Origin: Phaseolus vulgaris
Taxonomy: Eukaryota > Streptophyta > Magnoliopsida > Fabales > Fabaceae
Reading direction: 5' to 3'
Assembly: GCF_000499845.2 (NCBI RefSeq)
Contig: NC_023751.2
Span: 34,532,309-34,596,308 of the forward strand
DNA length: 64,000 nucleotides
Shown: positions 1 to 11,094 of the stretch, in pieces
How the letters are laid out: each line of letters begins with the position of its first letter
Position numbering within the stretch: position 1 is the stretch's first letter
Program-made: the position numbers and the translations under genes
The notes under the pieces: generated by a model
The model's input: only the letters and a program-made list of their open reading frames with translations
Databases searched by the model: none
What the model was told of the DNA's origin: nothing

Positions 1-381
1 TAATTATTATATTAATTAAATTAGATACTAATTTAGAGATTAAAAAATTATTCATATTTAAAATAGTTTCTATTATTAATAAAAATTTATAAAATAATTT
101 ATAAATTTGTATCTAAATTAATTACCTAAGTTTTAACGACTAATATTTTAAATTTTAAATTGGTCTCTAAAAAATTAATAAAAACCAATAAGTAGTTAAA
201 ACTTTGTTAGCTAATGATTAGATACTAATTTAAAAATTATTTTATAAATTTTTATTAGTAAAAAAAATATTTTAGATATCAATAATTTATCTAGTTTATA
301 AAATAATATTTAATTTAATTAAATAGTAGTTAATTATTTTAGTATGTAAAATTAGTTTTTATTTAATAATTTTTTTATAAT
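1..381. repeat. Truncated, decayed CACTA-type miniature element (copy 1)
   Basis: The window opens inside an AT-rich element that matches the elements at 4670-5077 and 10769-11094, sharing blocks such as TATTAATTAAATTAGATA and TAGTTTCTATTATTAATAAA. As in the others, the second half is an imperfect reverse complement of the first. The outer left end lies outside the window and the right end (about 381) is eroded. Family assignment comes from the better-preserved intron copy, which keeps a TTCTTGTAGTG end. Confidence 0.6.
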
Positions 382-1974
382 GATATAATAAGATACATAT
401 GTTTTCTGAAGAAAATTTCCAAACGAACATGATATCATTAAGAGGTGTTTTTCCCTTTTAAGTTAAAAGTTTTACATTTTTAGAGGTTGAAGTTAATAAT
501 AATTTATATTATATATATTATTTTTAATTCATTAAAAATCTCTTAAAAAACAAAATTACAATAAAACTACTGATTTTCAAAGTAAAGGTTACTTTAGATA
601 GATATAGTTATTGATGCTAATAATATTATCTAAACAAATTTAAGATTAGAACATAAATACACTTTAATATATTTTTTATTATTAATTAAAAATACACTTT
701 ATATCTTATTTAATCAACATCACTTATGATTCCTTAATTATTATTAAACTTTAATCAATAGTAAAAAAGTGTATTAGAAATTGTTCCAAAAGAAAGTGTT
801 TCTTCTTTTGTTTCACAAAATCAAAAATTTTAAAACTGAAAAATTTGATCTATATAAAGTGAGTGGATACTTTAAAGGCGAAAGTCTGAATTTATAAACT
901 TAAAAAAAAATAAAAATAATAATAATAATATATGAACAATTCAACGTTGAGAATATTTGCAATCTAAGCAGATAAATATTGTTTATAACAGTTATTTTAA
1001 TTATTAGATAAAGTTTTATTTGTTTCATAAATAGTCTTTGTGTTCACACGTGTATTAGAAAATGATATAGAATGCATGTCACGATATTACAAAATTGTGA
1101 CCCCTTCAAATACCACACTTGTCATAAATAAATGTGTTCAAAGTTATTGCTATTTGAACGCCATTTTTACTACTTTAATTTTATATAATTATTATCTAAA
1201 AAGATACATTTAGATCCATTTTTTATTTATTTTTTATTGATTATTAACAATGCATGAAATTAAATGGAAAATATATTAAAAGGGATAATATTGCTTTGTA
1301 AAAACGTGGTAATAATGCGCTAGTATTTTTATATCTGTATAATTACTTAAAATTTATATTTCAATAAAAATACTATTTTAAAGATTTTACAATATGTCTT
1401 AAAATCTAAGAAATTTAATTCTTCTTTTCATATATATATATATATATATAATAAAATGGAGAATTAAATTAAAATACACAAAGTTGTAATTTTGAAAATA
1501 AAAATGACGTTAGTTTTTCATGATTCATTCATACATATTACATCATAAAGATTTATTTGATTAGATTAAGATAATGTGATTGTGTGTGTTCATAGTTTTC
1601 CGTGAATTATTAAATGAAAAATTGGTCTTTAAAAGAAATTGCAATTGCACGTGAGAACACCTTAGAAAGGAAAAGAGAAAGACTATTGTGAGTATAATGT
1701 CTGAAATGTCAACACAAGTCTTCTTCTTCAAACTTCAAACCTCATTTCTTTACACCGTCACTGTGATGATCCTTCTTCTTACCAACCTATTGCAACTTCA
1801 ACTTTAACATCACAATCTTCAAAATACTATAAACCTTTCACTTTCAACTCAGTTACTTCCACATACTAAATATAACCATTTAGTTGCCCAAATGTTTTTT
1901 CATTATATTCATACATAATCTTACTATATGCACATACAAAGAAAGTTTTTTTCTTTTTCTTTCTTGGACCCATC
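382..1974. other. Intergenic DNA and promoter/5' UTR side of the MAPKK gene
   Basis: AT-rich sequence with no convincing coding region. It holds a (TA)n microsatellite at about 1430-1452. The pyrimidine-rich stretch from about 1700 to 1970 is typical of a plant 5' UTR leading to the ATG at 1975. I could not place a TATA box or transcription start with confidence. Confidence 0.5.
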
Positions 1975-4900
1975 ATGAAGAAAGGGAGCTTCAACTCTGG
2001 TCTCAAACTCACTGTTCCTGCATCTGATTGGGGTTCATTTTCCAGGTTTCTGTGAGCCTCTCTTTTTGTTTGAATGTGTTTGATTCCTGTGTGGTTTTGG
2101 CTGATTCCAACTGTGGGTATTTGGGTGTGGTAGGGCTGAGTCTGGAAGTGAAACGTTCAAAGCTGGGGACTTGCTTGTCAACAAGGAAGGAGTTCGAGTT
2201 GTTTCTGAGAAGGAAGTGGAAGCTGTAAAGTTTTTCTCTTTGGCGTTTTATGTTTTGCACTTTATTAGTTTCTTCTTTGGAAAATGTGTATGTTCAATTG
2301 GGCTGGTAAGTTGTTTCTCTTTTGGATTTGATCTTTTGATACTGATGAAATGCTTTCTCTGACAAGAAGGGGTTCCTGAGTTTTTGTTGTTCCACAAAAT
2401 GGGGCACTTTTTGTTTAGAAGAAGAGAAAGATTTGGTGTTTCTCCCTTATAATGAGAAAATTTTGGATAAGGAAACAGAGTGAGAAGGGGGTTGTGAACT
2501 GTTGATTGAGTTTAACTTTTCTCTTACATTTGTTTTTTGTCTGTAAGCAAATGGAACATAGGATGCAAGCTGATGAAGTCAAAGATTATGTTCTCAAGAC
2601 ATCATTCAATTCATGAAGTGCTGAATAGATTTAGTTCACAATTTCATTTCTATTCTATCTAAAATGAAATAAAATATATTTTGTTGTTTTCTGGACTCAA
2701 GAAATTGGTTTTGGTTTGTCTACTTGTGTGAACTTTCAGAGTCAACAGAATGTGCCAAAGCATCATATCTGTGCTTTTCAGTTTGTAAATTGAACCAGTA
2801 AGTCATGGTGTAAAAGGCTAAGCTTTTGTTTTATATTGGGAAATTTGCAGGCTTCTGGAGAAACCCTTTTGCATAAACTTATTTTTACAACAAAAGGGAG
2901 AGAAGTATGAAATAAGATGATTCATATGATAGTTAGAAATAGAAAAATAATGAATTATAAAAGGGTGAAGAATAATATAATTCACTTTTACCTTCTGCTA
3001 TTTTATGATCTAAACCTCTGTTCCACACTGTGGTCCCTGATACAAGAGGTTCGAATCATGGACTTCCTGTTTAGTAGTATTTTGTTTGGTGAATACACTT
3101 TTTGAAAAGAGGTTACATGATGAACACTGAATTCTGATGATTTTGTTTGAGTTTAATGTCTGTGCTATTTTCAGCCACCACCAATCACGCCACTAGACAA
3201 CCAGTTGAACCTGGCAGATATTGATACAATAAAAGTGATTGGAAAAGGAAATGGAGGGATAGTGCAATTGGTGCAACACAAATGGACTAATCAATTTTTT
3301 GCATTGAAGGTATACATTGTGTTTGAGTTTGCATCTGCTGTTTCTTTTGTCAATTTTTTTGTACAGTCATGTCAATACAAGTCATGAGTAAAATCATTTT
3401 CATTATTCATGGAGAATTTAGATTGTGATATTTAAATGTTTTTCTCCATGAAATTAGTGTAAGCCAAGGGAACATAAAGTTTCAGGAGGTTTTGATCTCA
3501 GATAAAGTTTAACAAACTGGTTTCCTAAGGAGTAAATAAGAGATGCTGTTTTATTTTTATAAATGGAAAATTATAGAAAATTAAAAGTTGAAAAATAGTT
3601 ATATAATGATCCTAAAGTTGCAATAGAAAAGATAAAAGAAAGGTTTGATTTGATTTTCAATCTTTTATATTGAATAATCTAGTGTTCTTATGGATAAAGA
3701 CTCTCTTGTTGATTTTTGACCACATTTTCCATTGAGTTCTCTTATCTCTTCCTTTTTTCCTATGGATTTGTGGAAGAAGGGAAGAAGAACAAAAAGAAAA
3801 TTCATCATCACAATATTTTTTATGAATGATGATACATTAATTCTAATTTTTTATATAACTACGTTACAACTCTCAATATTATTATTTTAATATTTTTTAT
3901 ATCATTTAATTATAAATTTAATTTTTATTATATATATTATTTTTAAACCTATCATATCAAAAAATTGTTGTGAAATTATCATTTTCCTGTTTTTACTCAG
4001 TATACTTTATATAGTTTTGTTGTATTTGAGTTTTTGCTCCTATAGGAATAAAATTCTGTTTATCAATTTGATTCCTTACAAACAAACAAAAAATGTTTGT
4101 ATTGTGTTGATGATTTAGGAAATTCAGATGAATATTGAGGAGCCTATTCGCAAGCAGATAGCACTAGAGCTAAAAATCAATCAATCAGCACAATGTCCTT
4201 ATGTTGTTATCTGCTACCAATCATTCTATCACAATGGTGTCATATCAATCATATTAGAGTACATGGATGGAGGGTCCTTAGAAGATCTTCTCAACAAAGT
4301 TAAAACAATTCCAGAGTCATATCTTGCTGCCATCTGCAAGCAGGTCACAAATTAGTTACTGCACTTCATCCATCCTTGCACCATTCATCTTTTTCTCTCT
4401 TCAGGCCTAACTAGACTCTATACCCTTTCTTGTTTTAACTCTGCAATGTAGGTGCTGAAGGGCTTAATGTATCTTCACCATGAAAAATACATTATCCACA
4501 GGGACTTCAAACCTTCTAATCTGCTGATAAATCATAGAGGGGAGGTTAAGATCACTGACTTTGGTGTAAGCATAATCCTGGAAAATACATCTGGTCAAGC
4601 AAATACTTTCATTGGCACACACAGCTATATGTCTGTGAGTAACACAAGTATATCTTTCATTTTCCTCTTCACTAATTTTAGAAACCAAATAATTAGTTAC
4701 TATATTACTAAATTAGAGGTCATTTTATAAACAAAAAAAATTATTGGTATCTAAAGTAGTTTCTATTATTAATAAAAAATTATAAAATAATTTCTAAATT
4801 GGTATCTAACTGTTAGCTACTAAGGATTTAGCTATTAATTACTTATGTTCTAAATTAGTCTCTATTAGTTTTTTAGAGACTAGAATCTAAAATATTAGTA

Positions 4901-5958
4901 GCTAAAACTTTGGTAACTAATTTAGATATTAATTTAGAAACTATTTTATAGTATTTTATTAATAATAGAAACCACATTAAATACTAATAACTTTTTAGTT
5001 TCTAAACTAGTATCTAATTTAGTTAATATAGTGACTATTTATTTTTAGTTTCTAAATTTAATGATTTTCTTGTAGTGGATGCAGAGCTTATCGATTATGC
5101 TTATTTTTGCAGCCAGAGAGAATCGCTGGTAACCAGAATGGCTACGACTACAAAAGTGATATATGGAGCTTGGGACTGATTTTGCTCAAGTGTGCTACAG
5201 GGCAGTTTCCATATGCACCACCAGATCAACGTGAAGGATGGGAAAATCTTTTCCAGCTAATTGAAATCATTGTGGAAAAACCTCCCCCCACTGCCCCATC
5301 AGATGATTTTTCTCCAGAATTTTGCTCATTTATCTCAGCATGGTAAATATTAAGTATGTTTCAGTAACTAAATCTATAACCTCAACAAACTTGGGCCACC
5401 AAAATAAAATTAAAACAAACACAGTCTCATCCTCAAATTAGTTGCGATGCTTGAAGAGCCTACAATTCAAAAGCAGAATGAGTATGTAGCTAAAACATGT
5501 AGTCTATCTAATTGTGTGAGGCCTTATATTCATATTTTGTAATATAGTCTATCTAAATTGTGTCTGAAGCCCTTTATATCTGATATAATTTCATTGAACA
5601 AATCCTCCTGTGTTTAAACATATCTTAGAGATTGGATCACCAATCACTATTTAATCAGCTATTTTTGTAATAAATTTTGTTACTGTGTATTTTATGAGGC
5701 TTCTGATCATCCTTTTGTCTTTTCTGTGTTTAGTTTACAGAAAAATCCAAGGGATAGACCGTCTGCTCGGGACCTTATAGTATGCATAATCTTAAACTAT
5801 ATGAGTAAACCATGTAAAATAGATCTAATACTCGTTCTTACAGTGTATATCTCTTATTCAAATTTCAGAACCATCCTTTTATCAACTTGTATGAGGACTT
5901 GAATGTGGATCTTTCAGCTTATTTCTCCAACGCAGGATCTACACTTGCAACTATATAG
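1975..5958 (+). CDS. MKK2: Group A MAP kinase kinase (MKK1/MKK2-like)
   Basis: Dual-specificity kinase that phosphorylates MAP kinases in stress and defence cascades. Exons: 1975-2051, 2134-2224, 3175-3309, 4119-4343, 4452-4634, 5113-5342, 5734-5779, 5869-5958. All introns are GT-AG, frames join exactly, and the product is 358 residues (MKK2 is about 363). The N-terminus [12 protein letters not shown] is a basic MAPK-docking site. Visible motifs are the Gly loop [11 protein letters not shown] lysine FFALK, catalytic loop [11 protein letters not shown], the activation segment with a T-x5-T pair (TSGQANT), MSPER, SDIWSLG and the late PPPTAPS block. Eight exons match the MKK1/2/6 gene structure. 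Oddities: HRDF replaces the usual HRDL, and GTHSYMS replaces GTYNYMS. Intron 5 holds a miniature CACTA element. MKK2 is preferred over MKK6 from the N-terminus and [10 protein letters not shown], but MKK1 cannot be excluded. Confidence 0.93.
4670..5077. mobile_element. Miniature CACTA-type foldback element in MAPKK intron 5
   Basis: The right end reads TTCTTGTAGTG, the reverse complement of the CACTACAAGAA terminus typical of plant CACTA (En/Spm) elements. The left end starts CACTA and then resumes in TTTTAGAAACC after losing about 15 bases. The two halves form an imperfect inverted repeat with arms of roughly 190 bp. There is no coding capacity. The 3-bp flanks do not match, as expected for an eroded left end. 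The right end lies only about 35 nt before the splice acceptor of exon 6. Confidence 0.75.
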
Positions 5959-6928
5959 AACATAGTATGTTTCAGTACTGGACTTTATTCAAAGGTAATA
6001 GTTTATTCAAATTTGTGCTATGTATCACTTCACTAGATATTCTTGAATGCAAATTACCACGAACAGAATGTTTTAATCTGTCACTGTAATTGCTCCTATA
6101 TGGAGGGAGCAAAGCAAACCAAGGTTCTACATTGCATGCGGTTGAAATTTCTGCAATCCTAAATATTGTGAAAAATTAAGGGGCTAATGCAGCTGATGCA
6201 GTCACTTAATGTTGCAGTCAAAATTGCAATGGCAAACTGTTTTAGATGGTCTCATGTTTGGACACTCAGAAATTTTCTGACTGGTTTCTAATTCTTTACT
6301 AAAATGATCATTTGTTTCTAAAACTTGTGTTGTGCTACTTATGAGATTGGAATACTCTTCTAAAGCCAATATCATACATTTACAGATATTATTACCCAGA
6401 ATGCAAGTAAATGTGGGATGTGCTAGTTTGCTTCAAAGTTTCCAAGTCTCCACACAGTTCTGAACATTGAACAATATGGCATTCTCTGGCAACTTGGCAA
6501 ATGGAGAGTTCTACTGTTACTTTATATGTAACTTCAATTTATATTCCTTTACTTTGTAGAGGATCCCCAGTTGTCATGATAGAGTCAAATGTTCAATAAT
6601 ACAAACTCTTCAGAGAAATTTATACCTACTCATTCGAAAATAACTAATAATGTATTCAATAGTGGTTGTAATGATTATTCGAGAAGACAAGTTGAAACTT
6701 TTACAACATTGTTCATTAAAAATTAATTTAACTTTCTGATGGGGGCAGCTCCAGAGTGACACCTCAATCTCATCTTAAGGTGAGGCATCAAATTTGAGCA
6801 TACAATGCATAGCCCTGTTGAAAAACTGAAGGGCCAATATAATAAATAAACAAATATGGTAAGGACTAGAAGATACTTGTAGAAATGGAATACATTTGAC
6901 AACTATTCCAGATAAAGGGTTATCAATT
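5959..6928. other. Convergent intergenic region (3' UTRs of MAPKK and PP2C)
   Basis: The two genes converge here, with stop codons about 970 bp apart. There is no further coding potential. The first few hundred bases are likely MAPKK 3' UTR and the last part PP2C 3' UTR. Polyadenylation sites could not be fixed. Confidence 0.6.
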
Positions 6929-9452
6929 TTATTCTTTTTTCTTGAATTTTCTTTGGGGCTTCAAGTCTATAACAATGACAGAGATGTTATCTTTGCTTCC
7001 TCTTTGAAGGGCAAGTCTAGATAGATACTCTGCAGCATACTGAGCTGCAGGGTCAGGTCCTTGGCCTTGTTGTGATGAAGAGTTGTTGCCATTCTTCTTA
7101 TGCCAAAGAAGGATTCTCCTTCTTGCAAAGTCACAGGCTTCTTCATTTGTCATGACATCCCATAATCCATCACTGGCCAGAACGAGGAACTCATCGTTTT
7201 TGTCTCTTTGGACACACTTCACTTCTGGCTCTGGAATTACCCATGGTTTCAAGTACCTGTCACCTTTTAAGGAACAAGAACCAAATTTACACTCTGTACA
7301 CACTATGCATGCTATACTATATACATATATATAGTGCTAAGAAAATATCAACATTGGGCTAACGAGTTAAGAACTTTTGTAAAGCTTAGTTAGATTTTGA
7401 AAAGTACTAGGTTGAGCATTATTTTTACTAGGTTTACGGGTGCTTCAAAAATCTTGTACCTTTTGTCATTTGGCACCTCATTTTAATTCTTTTTCAACAT
7501 TTGTTTACAAAATGGTCATTTTGTTAGTTCTTCAGGGGTGTAGTTTTACCTTCCATCGAGTCCTCTAAACAAGTTTTGCATTTAATCCGTCTAAAATGTT
7601 AAGGGGAAAAAATGGGAGGAGAAGACTAATGGAGAAACTATTTGATAACCAAAAAAAAGTTTTATGAAAAATGTGTTTTTAAGAAAAGCTAAACATAAAC
7701 ATTGTGAAAAAATGCTCCATAAATAAATTTGTATAGCTGTATAAATTGGTGCTATAAAACAACACAATAAACACATACCTATGGACCTTGACACTGCCAA
7801 AACACCAAGAACTCGGTACCCGTTCCATTGTATGACCCTTCCTCCTGAAGCTTCAATCCTTTCCCATTCATCTTCTCTATTTGGCTGCAAAGATGAAATA
7901 CAATTTCCTCCATCAGATAACTACATCTTATTAATACTTTTTTCATGTGATGATAGATGATTGTTGCTACTTGAAATGTCAGTCTAGTTGAGATGTCAAG
8001 TTGCATAATGATGTCTAACATAAGAACTTTTATAAAAAAAAAAAACTACAGCTTTTAATTATACTCCAATACAAAAATTGAACATCGACTTGAAATGTAA
8101 ATGACTAAGGCGAAACTCCAATTTTGATTTAAGAACAATACTAAAAACAGCTATGGAAATGTAAGCAAATTGTGGTTGAAACGAATGCCTTACTTTGTGA
8201 TCATCAGACATTGGTATTGCTTCTTTTCCACGACACAAGACAGCTCTTGAATCTCCACAGTTTGCAACTATTATGTGAGTTTGAGTCAAAAGGGCAACCA
8301 CAGCAGTGGAGCCAACAGCCTCAGAAGCAAGAGGTTCAACACTTGCTCCATTATCTTCACCAACTCCTCCAACCTCATCATCTACTTTGTGAAAGCAATT
8401 GGAGAATGCCTTCTTCCATTGGTCCTCCCAGTTTTCCCTCCCATTCTGTTCTTCCAAACTCGATTGTGCAGCTTTTATCTCATCAACCAACACTGAATGA
8501 AGATGTTCCCGGCAGTAATTGGCAACCTATGAAAACATCACCCTATGTGACATGGAATGGAATAAGGAGTAACTTGGATGATACAATTGAAAGGAAGTGT
8601 TTTAAGGCATACCTGACAGCCCCCATGTCCATCATACACACCAAAAAAGTGGGCTGGTGAAAATTTTGAGTTTTCACTCACATAATCATCCATTACCATC
8701 ATTGAAGTGACTTGAAAAAGGTGAGGCCTAACAGCAATAGCATCTTCCATTTCCTCTCTCCTTCCACAAACTGATGAGCAACCCCAAAGTGGGGTAGTAC
8801 TGGTAGCAACACTCAATTCCAAGCATGTTGCCTTCTCTGGCATCTCATGAACCACGTCAAATGGTTTTTTATCAGACTCATCTGATCCACTTCCATCTTC
8901 ACTCTCCTGTCCCCTAGCAACAGAAACCATGTTCTGCAGTGGCTCTATAGCTGCACCTGGCGGCTCGGTCGAACCGGCCCTTCCATGAATTGTGTTATCA
9001 TCAACCTTTATGGTGATAGGTGAACTTATTTCACAACAATTAGCTCTAGAAACAGAAGATTCCTCGTTACAAGGACTACTTTTGTCACCAGCAGCAGATT
9101 GAGAGATATGCTCACACTGAAAATCCTTAGCTAACAATGATTGATTTTCTTTCCTTGCCTGCTTTTGGTTTTCAGCATGAAAACAATTATTGTCTCCTTG
9201 ACTTACCATTTCTGAGACAAAATCAGCTCCAACCTGGTTGTCCTTTGCCTCTGAAGACACTTTATTTTGGGGTTGAGGACCAATATCTGTGTGATTTTCC
9301 CTTTCCATTGCAGGATTTAATATTAAAACTGGTGCAGTATTTGCCCTGAGCTTTAGGCCAGTTATCTCCATGTGGGTTGTCACTGATGGATCTTTTTGTA
9401 TCAAATTCCCAAGTGCAAATGGCACTGCAACCGTCGAAGTTATTTCCTCCAT
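6929..9452 (-). CDS. HAB1: Clade A protein phosphatase 2C, HAB1-like ABA co-receptor
   Basis: Mg/Mn-dependent Ser/Thr phosphatase that represses ABA signalling by dephosphorylating SnRK2 kinases and is itself inhibited by ABA-bound PYR/PYL receptors. Exons in transcript order: 9452-8613, 8526-8194, 7884-7779, 7263-6929. All introns are GT-AG, giving 537 residues (HAB1 is 511). The N-terminus [10 protein letters not shown] resembles HAB1. A long variable acidic region (about 1-215) precedes the PP2C domain. Visible motifs are GRREEMEDA, the metal-binding [39 protein letters not shown] and GSKDNISV. The receptor-contacting Trp (about residue 411, in VIQWNG, equivalent to HAB1 W385) and SRSIGDRYLKP are intact, so the product should be receptor-regulated. 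Two ACGT-core motifs lie upstream. Confidence 0.95.
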
Positions 9453-10340
9453 AGGTTCTATTTTTGCTTTCTTTCAAATAGCCTTATCCTCTACCTACAA
9501 AACCTCTTCTCAGTGACAAGTTCAATTGGCATATAAAAACACTAAGAAGACTCCTACGGCAAGAAATTAAAAGATCTCAGTACAAATCCTCTACAGTGTA
9601 ACAAGACCCGTTCTAGGCATAAAAAGTTCAAAATCAAAGGTTATATTGAAACAGTGAAAGCTAGATGCTAGAATAGCTCTATCATAGACCCTTTCTCTAT
9701 TTAAACCCCAACAGAGAACTGTCCAAAAAATCTTTAATTTCTCTACCCCTCACAAAAATTATATTGATTCCTGGAACAGAAGGCAATAGATGATTCAAGA
9801 AACCCAAATCCAAATAATTGTCTAAGTCAGTGCCTTGTCTCTCTCTAGCAAACAAGGAGACAAGGGAAATGGGGTCATCAAAAAATTATGAACAAGAAAA
9901 CAAGGACAAGAACAAATAGTACAAATTAGAAGAGAAGTTCCTTGGATCTGAGGGAAACAACATCCACCATAGAAATTTAATTTCCCTGAGTTTACCTCTT
10001 GTGTTCCTTTCATGTGTCAACTACAACATGGCCACCCATCCCCATGTCAACATCCACCTACTTTATGCCATTGCTACCTGTAATTATACCTTCATTTGTT
10101 TCTTTCTTGAGTGCATTCAGACTAATCTCTTGAAACAGTAAAAGTGCAGAGTTGTTGCTTACCTTCACAAAATGAAAAAAGGGATCAAAACATCAACAAG
10201 TAGATGATGCCAAAGCCATTATTGGACTATTTGTATCAAACTGTTAACAATGAAACATTTGTATCCTCTTCACCCTTTTCTTTACATAAAAAAAAAACTG
10301 AAAATAAAAAAGCACTCTCAACACAACCTATGAAAACAAA

Positions 10341-10345
10341 CACGT
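10341..10345 (-). promoter_or_regulatory. ACGTG core, possible ABA-responsive element
   Basis: CACGT on the plus strand reads ACGTG (context TTACGTGTTT) toward the PP2C gene, about 890 bp upstream of its ATG. ACGTG is the core bound by ABF/AREB bZIP factors. Chance occurrence is quite possible for a 5-bp core. Confidence 0.3.
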
Positions 10346-10518
10346 AACAGATGACTCATGATTGATTGCCTTTTATCTTCAATAAAAAAGCAAAAAACAA
10401 AAGAATTCTTACACAAAAGGTTTTGTTTTCTTCACCAACCAAAGAAAAAATGGGAAAATAATTGTACTGTAAAAGGTTTCATTCACACTTGTTGCCTTGC
10501 TTAATGAAGCAAGAGTCT

Positions 10519-10525
10519 GACACGT
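10519..10525 (-). promoter_or_regulatory. ABRE-like motif ACGTGTC upstream of the PP2C gene
   Basis: The minus strand reads CTACGTGTCAGA, containing the full ACGTGTC form of the ABA-responsive element, about 1.07 kb upstream of the PP2C ATG. Clade A PP2C genes are known to be ABA-induced as feedback, which fits. Function is inferred from the motif and position only. Confidence 0.4.
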
Positions 10526-10768
10526 AGCACTTTGGTTTGGTTTTTTAGTTGGTCGGTTTGGTTAGGTTACATCATTCCCTAACAAATATCTAAAAGGAAC
10601 ACTTTCTTTAATATCACCGATATCTGCAAAAAGATTTTGGACGCCAAAGTCTTTCTTTCTAATCTCTATTGTTCTACAAGAGTGATGAAGTTTGAAGCAT
10701 AGTGTTCATAACATTATTTTATGCATTTGTATAAGGAAAATAAATGGTGAAAAAGTATACAATAAAAT

Positions 10769-11094
10769 CACTAAATAAAAATTAATTTAATTTTAAAAAC
10801 AAAATATATTTAATTATTATATTAATTAAATTAGATATTATTTTAAAAATTAAAAAATTATTAATTTTTATAATTGATAAATTACTTTAAATTGATATCT
10901 AATATTTTTTATCAAATTTAAAATTTAAATAATTGATAGTTAAAATGTTAATAATTAATTAAATATAAATTTAAAAATTATTTATCAATAATAGAAACTA
11001 ATTTTAAAAATCAATTATTTTTAATTTAGTTAATATAACAACTAATTATTTTTATTTTCTAAAATTAAATTTTTTTAATAATTTTTTACTAGTA
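10769..11094. repeat. Decayed CACTA-type miniature element (copy 3)
   Basis: Starts CACTAAATAAAAATTAATTT and ends near TTTTTTACTAGTAG. The two halves are imperfect inverted repeats. It shares TTAATTATTATATTAATTAA with the copy at the window start and TTTAGTTAATATA with the intron copy. It lies upstream of the PP2C promoter. No target duplication is recognisable. Confidence 0.6.

Larger units (their letters stand above)
9453..10700 (-). other. PP2C 5' leader, probable 5' UTR intron and promoter
   Basis: Read on the minus strand, a likely 5' UTR intron runs from a GTAAAC donor near 9997 to a TTTTGTAG acceptor near 9500. Within that stretch are short upstream ATGs, including a 13-codon reading frame starting MTPFPL. 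Further upstream (10300-10560) is the probable promoter with two CACGT cores. No coding exon is visible. Confidence 0.45.

Noticed and set aside
2028..2362. Open frames running through MAPKK exons 1-2 and into intron 2
   Set aside because: Frame continuity and family sequence require splicing at 2051/2134 and 2224/3175. The read-through frames are chance.
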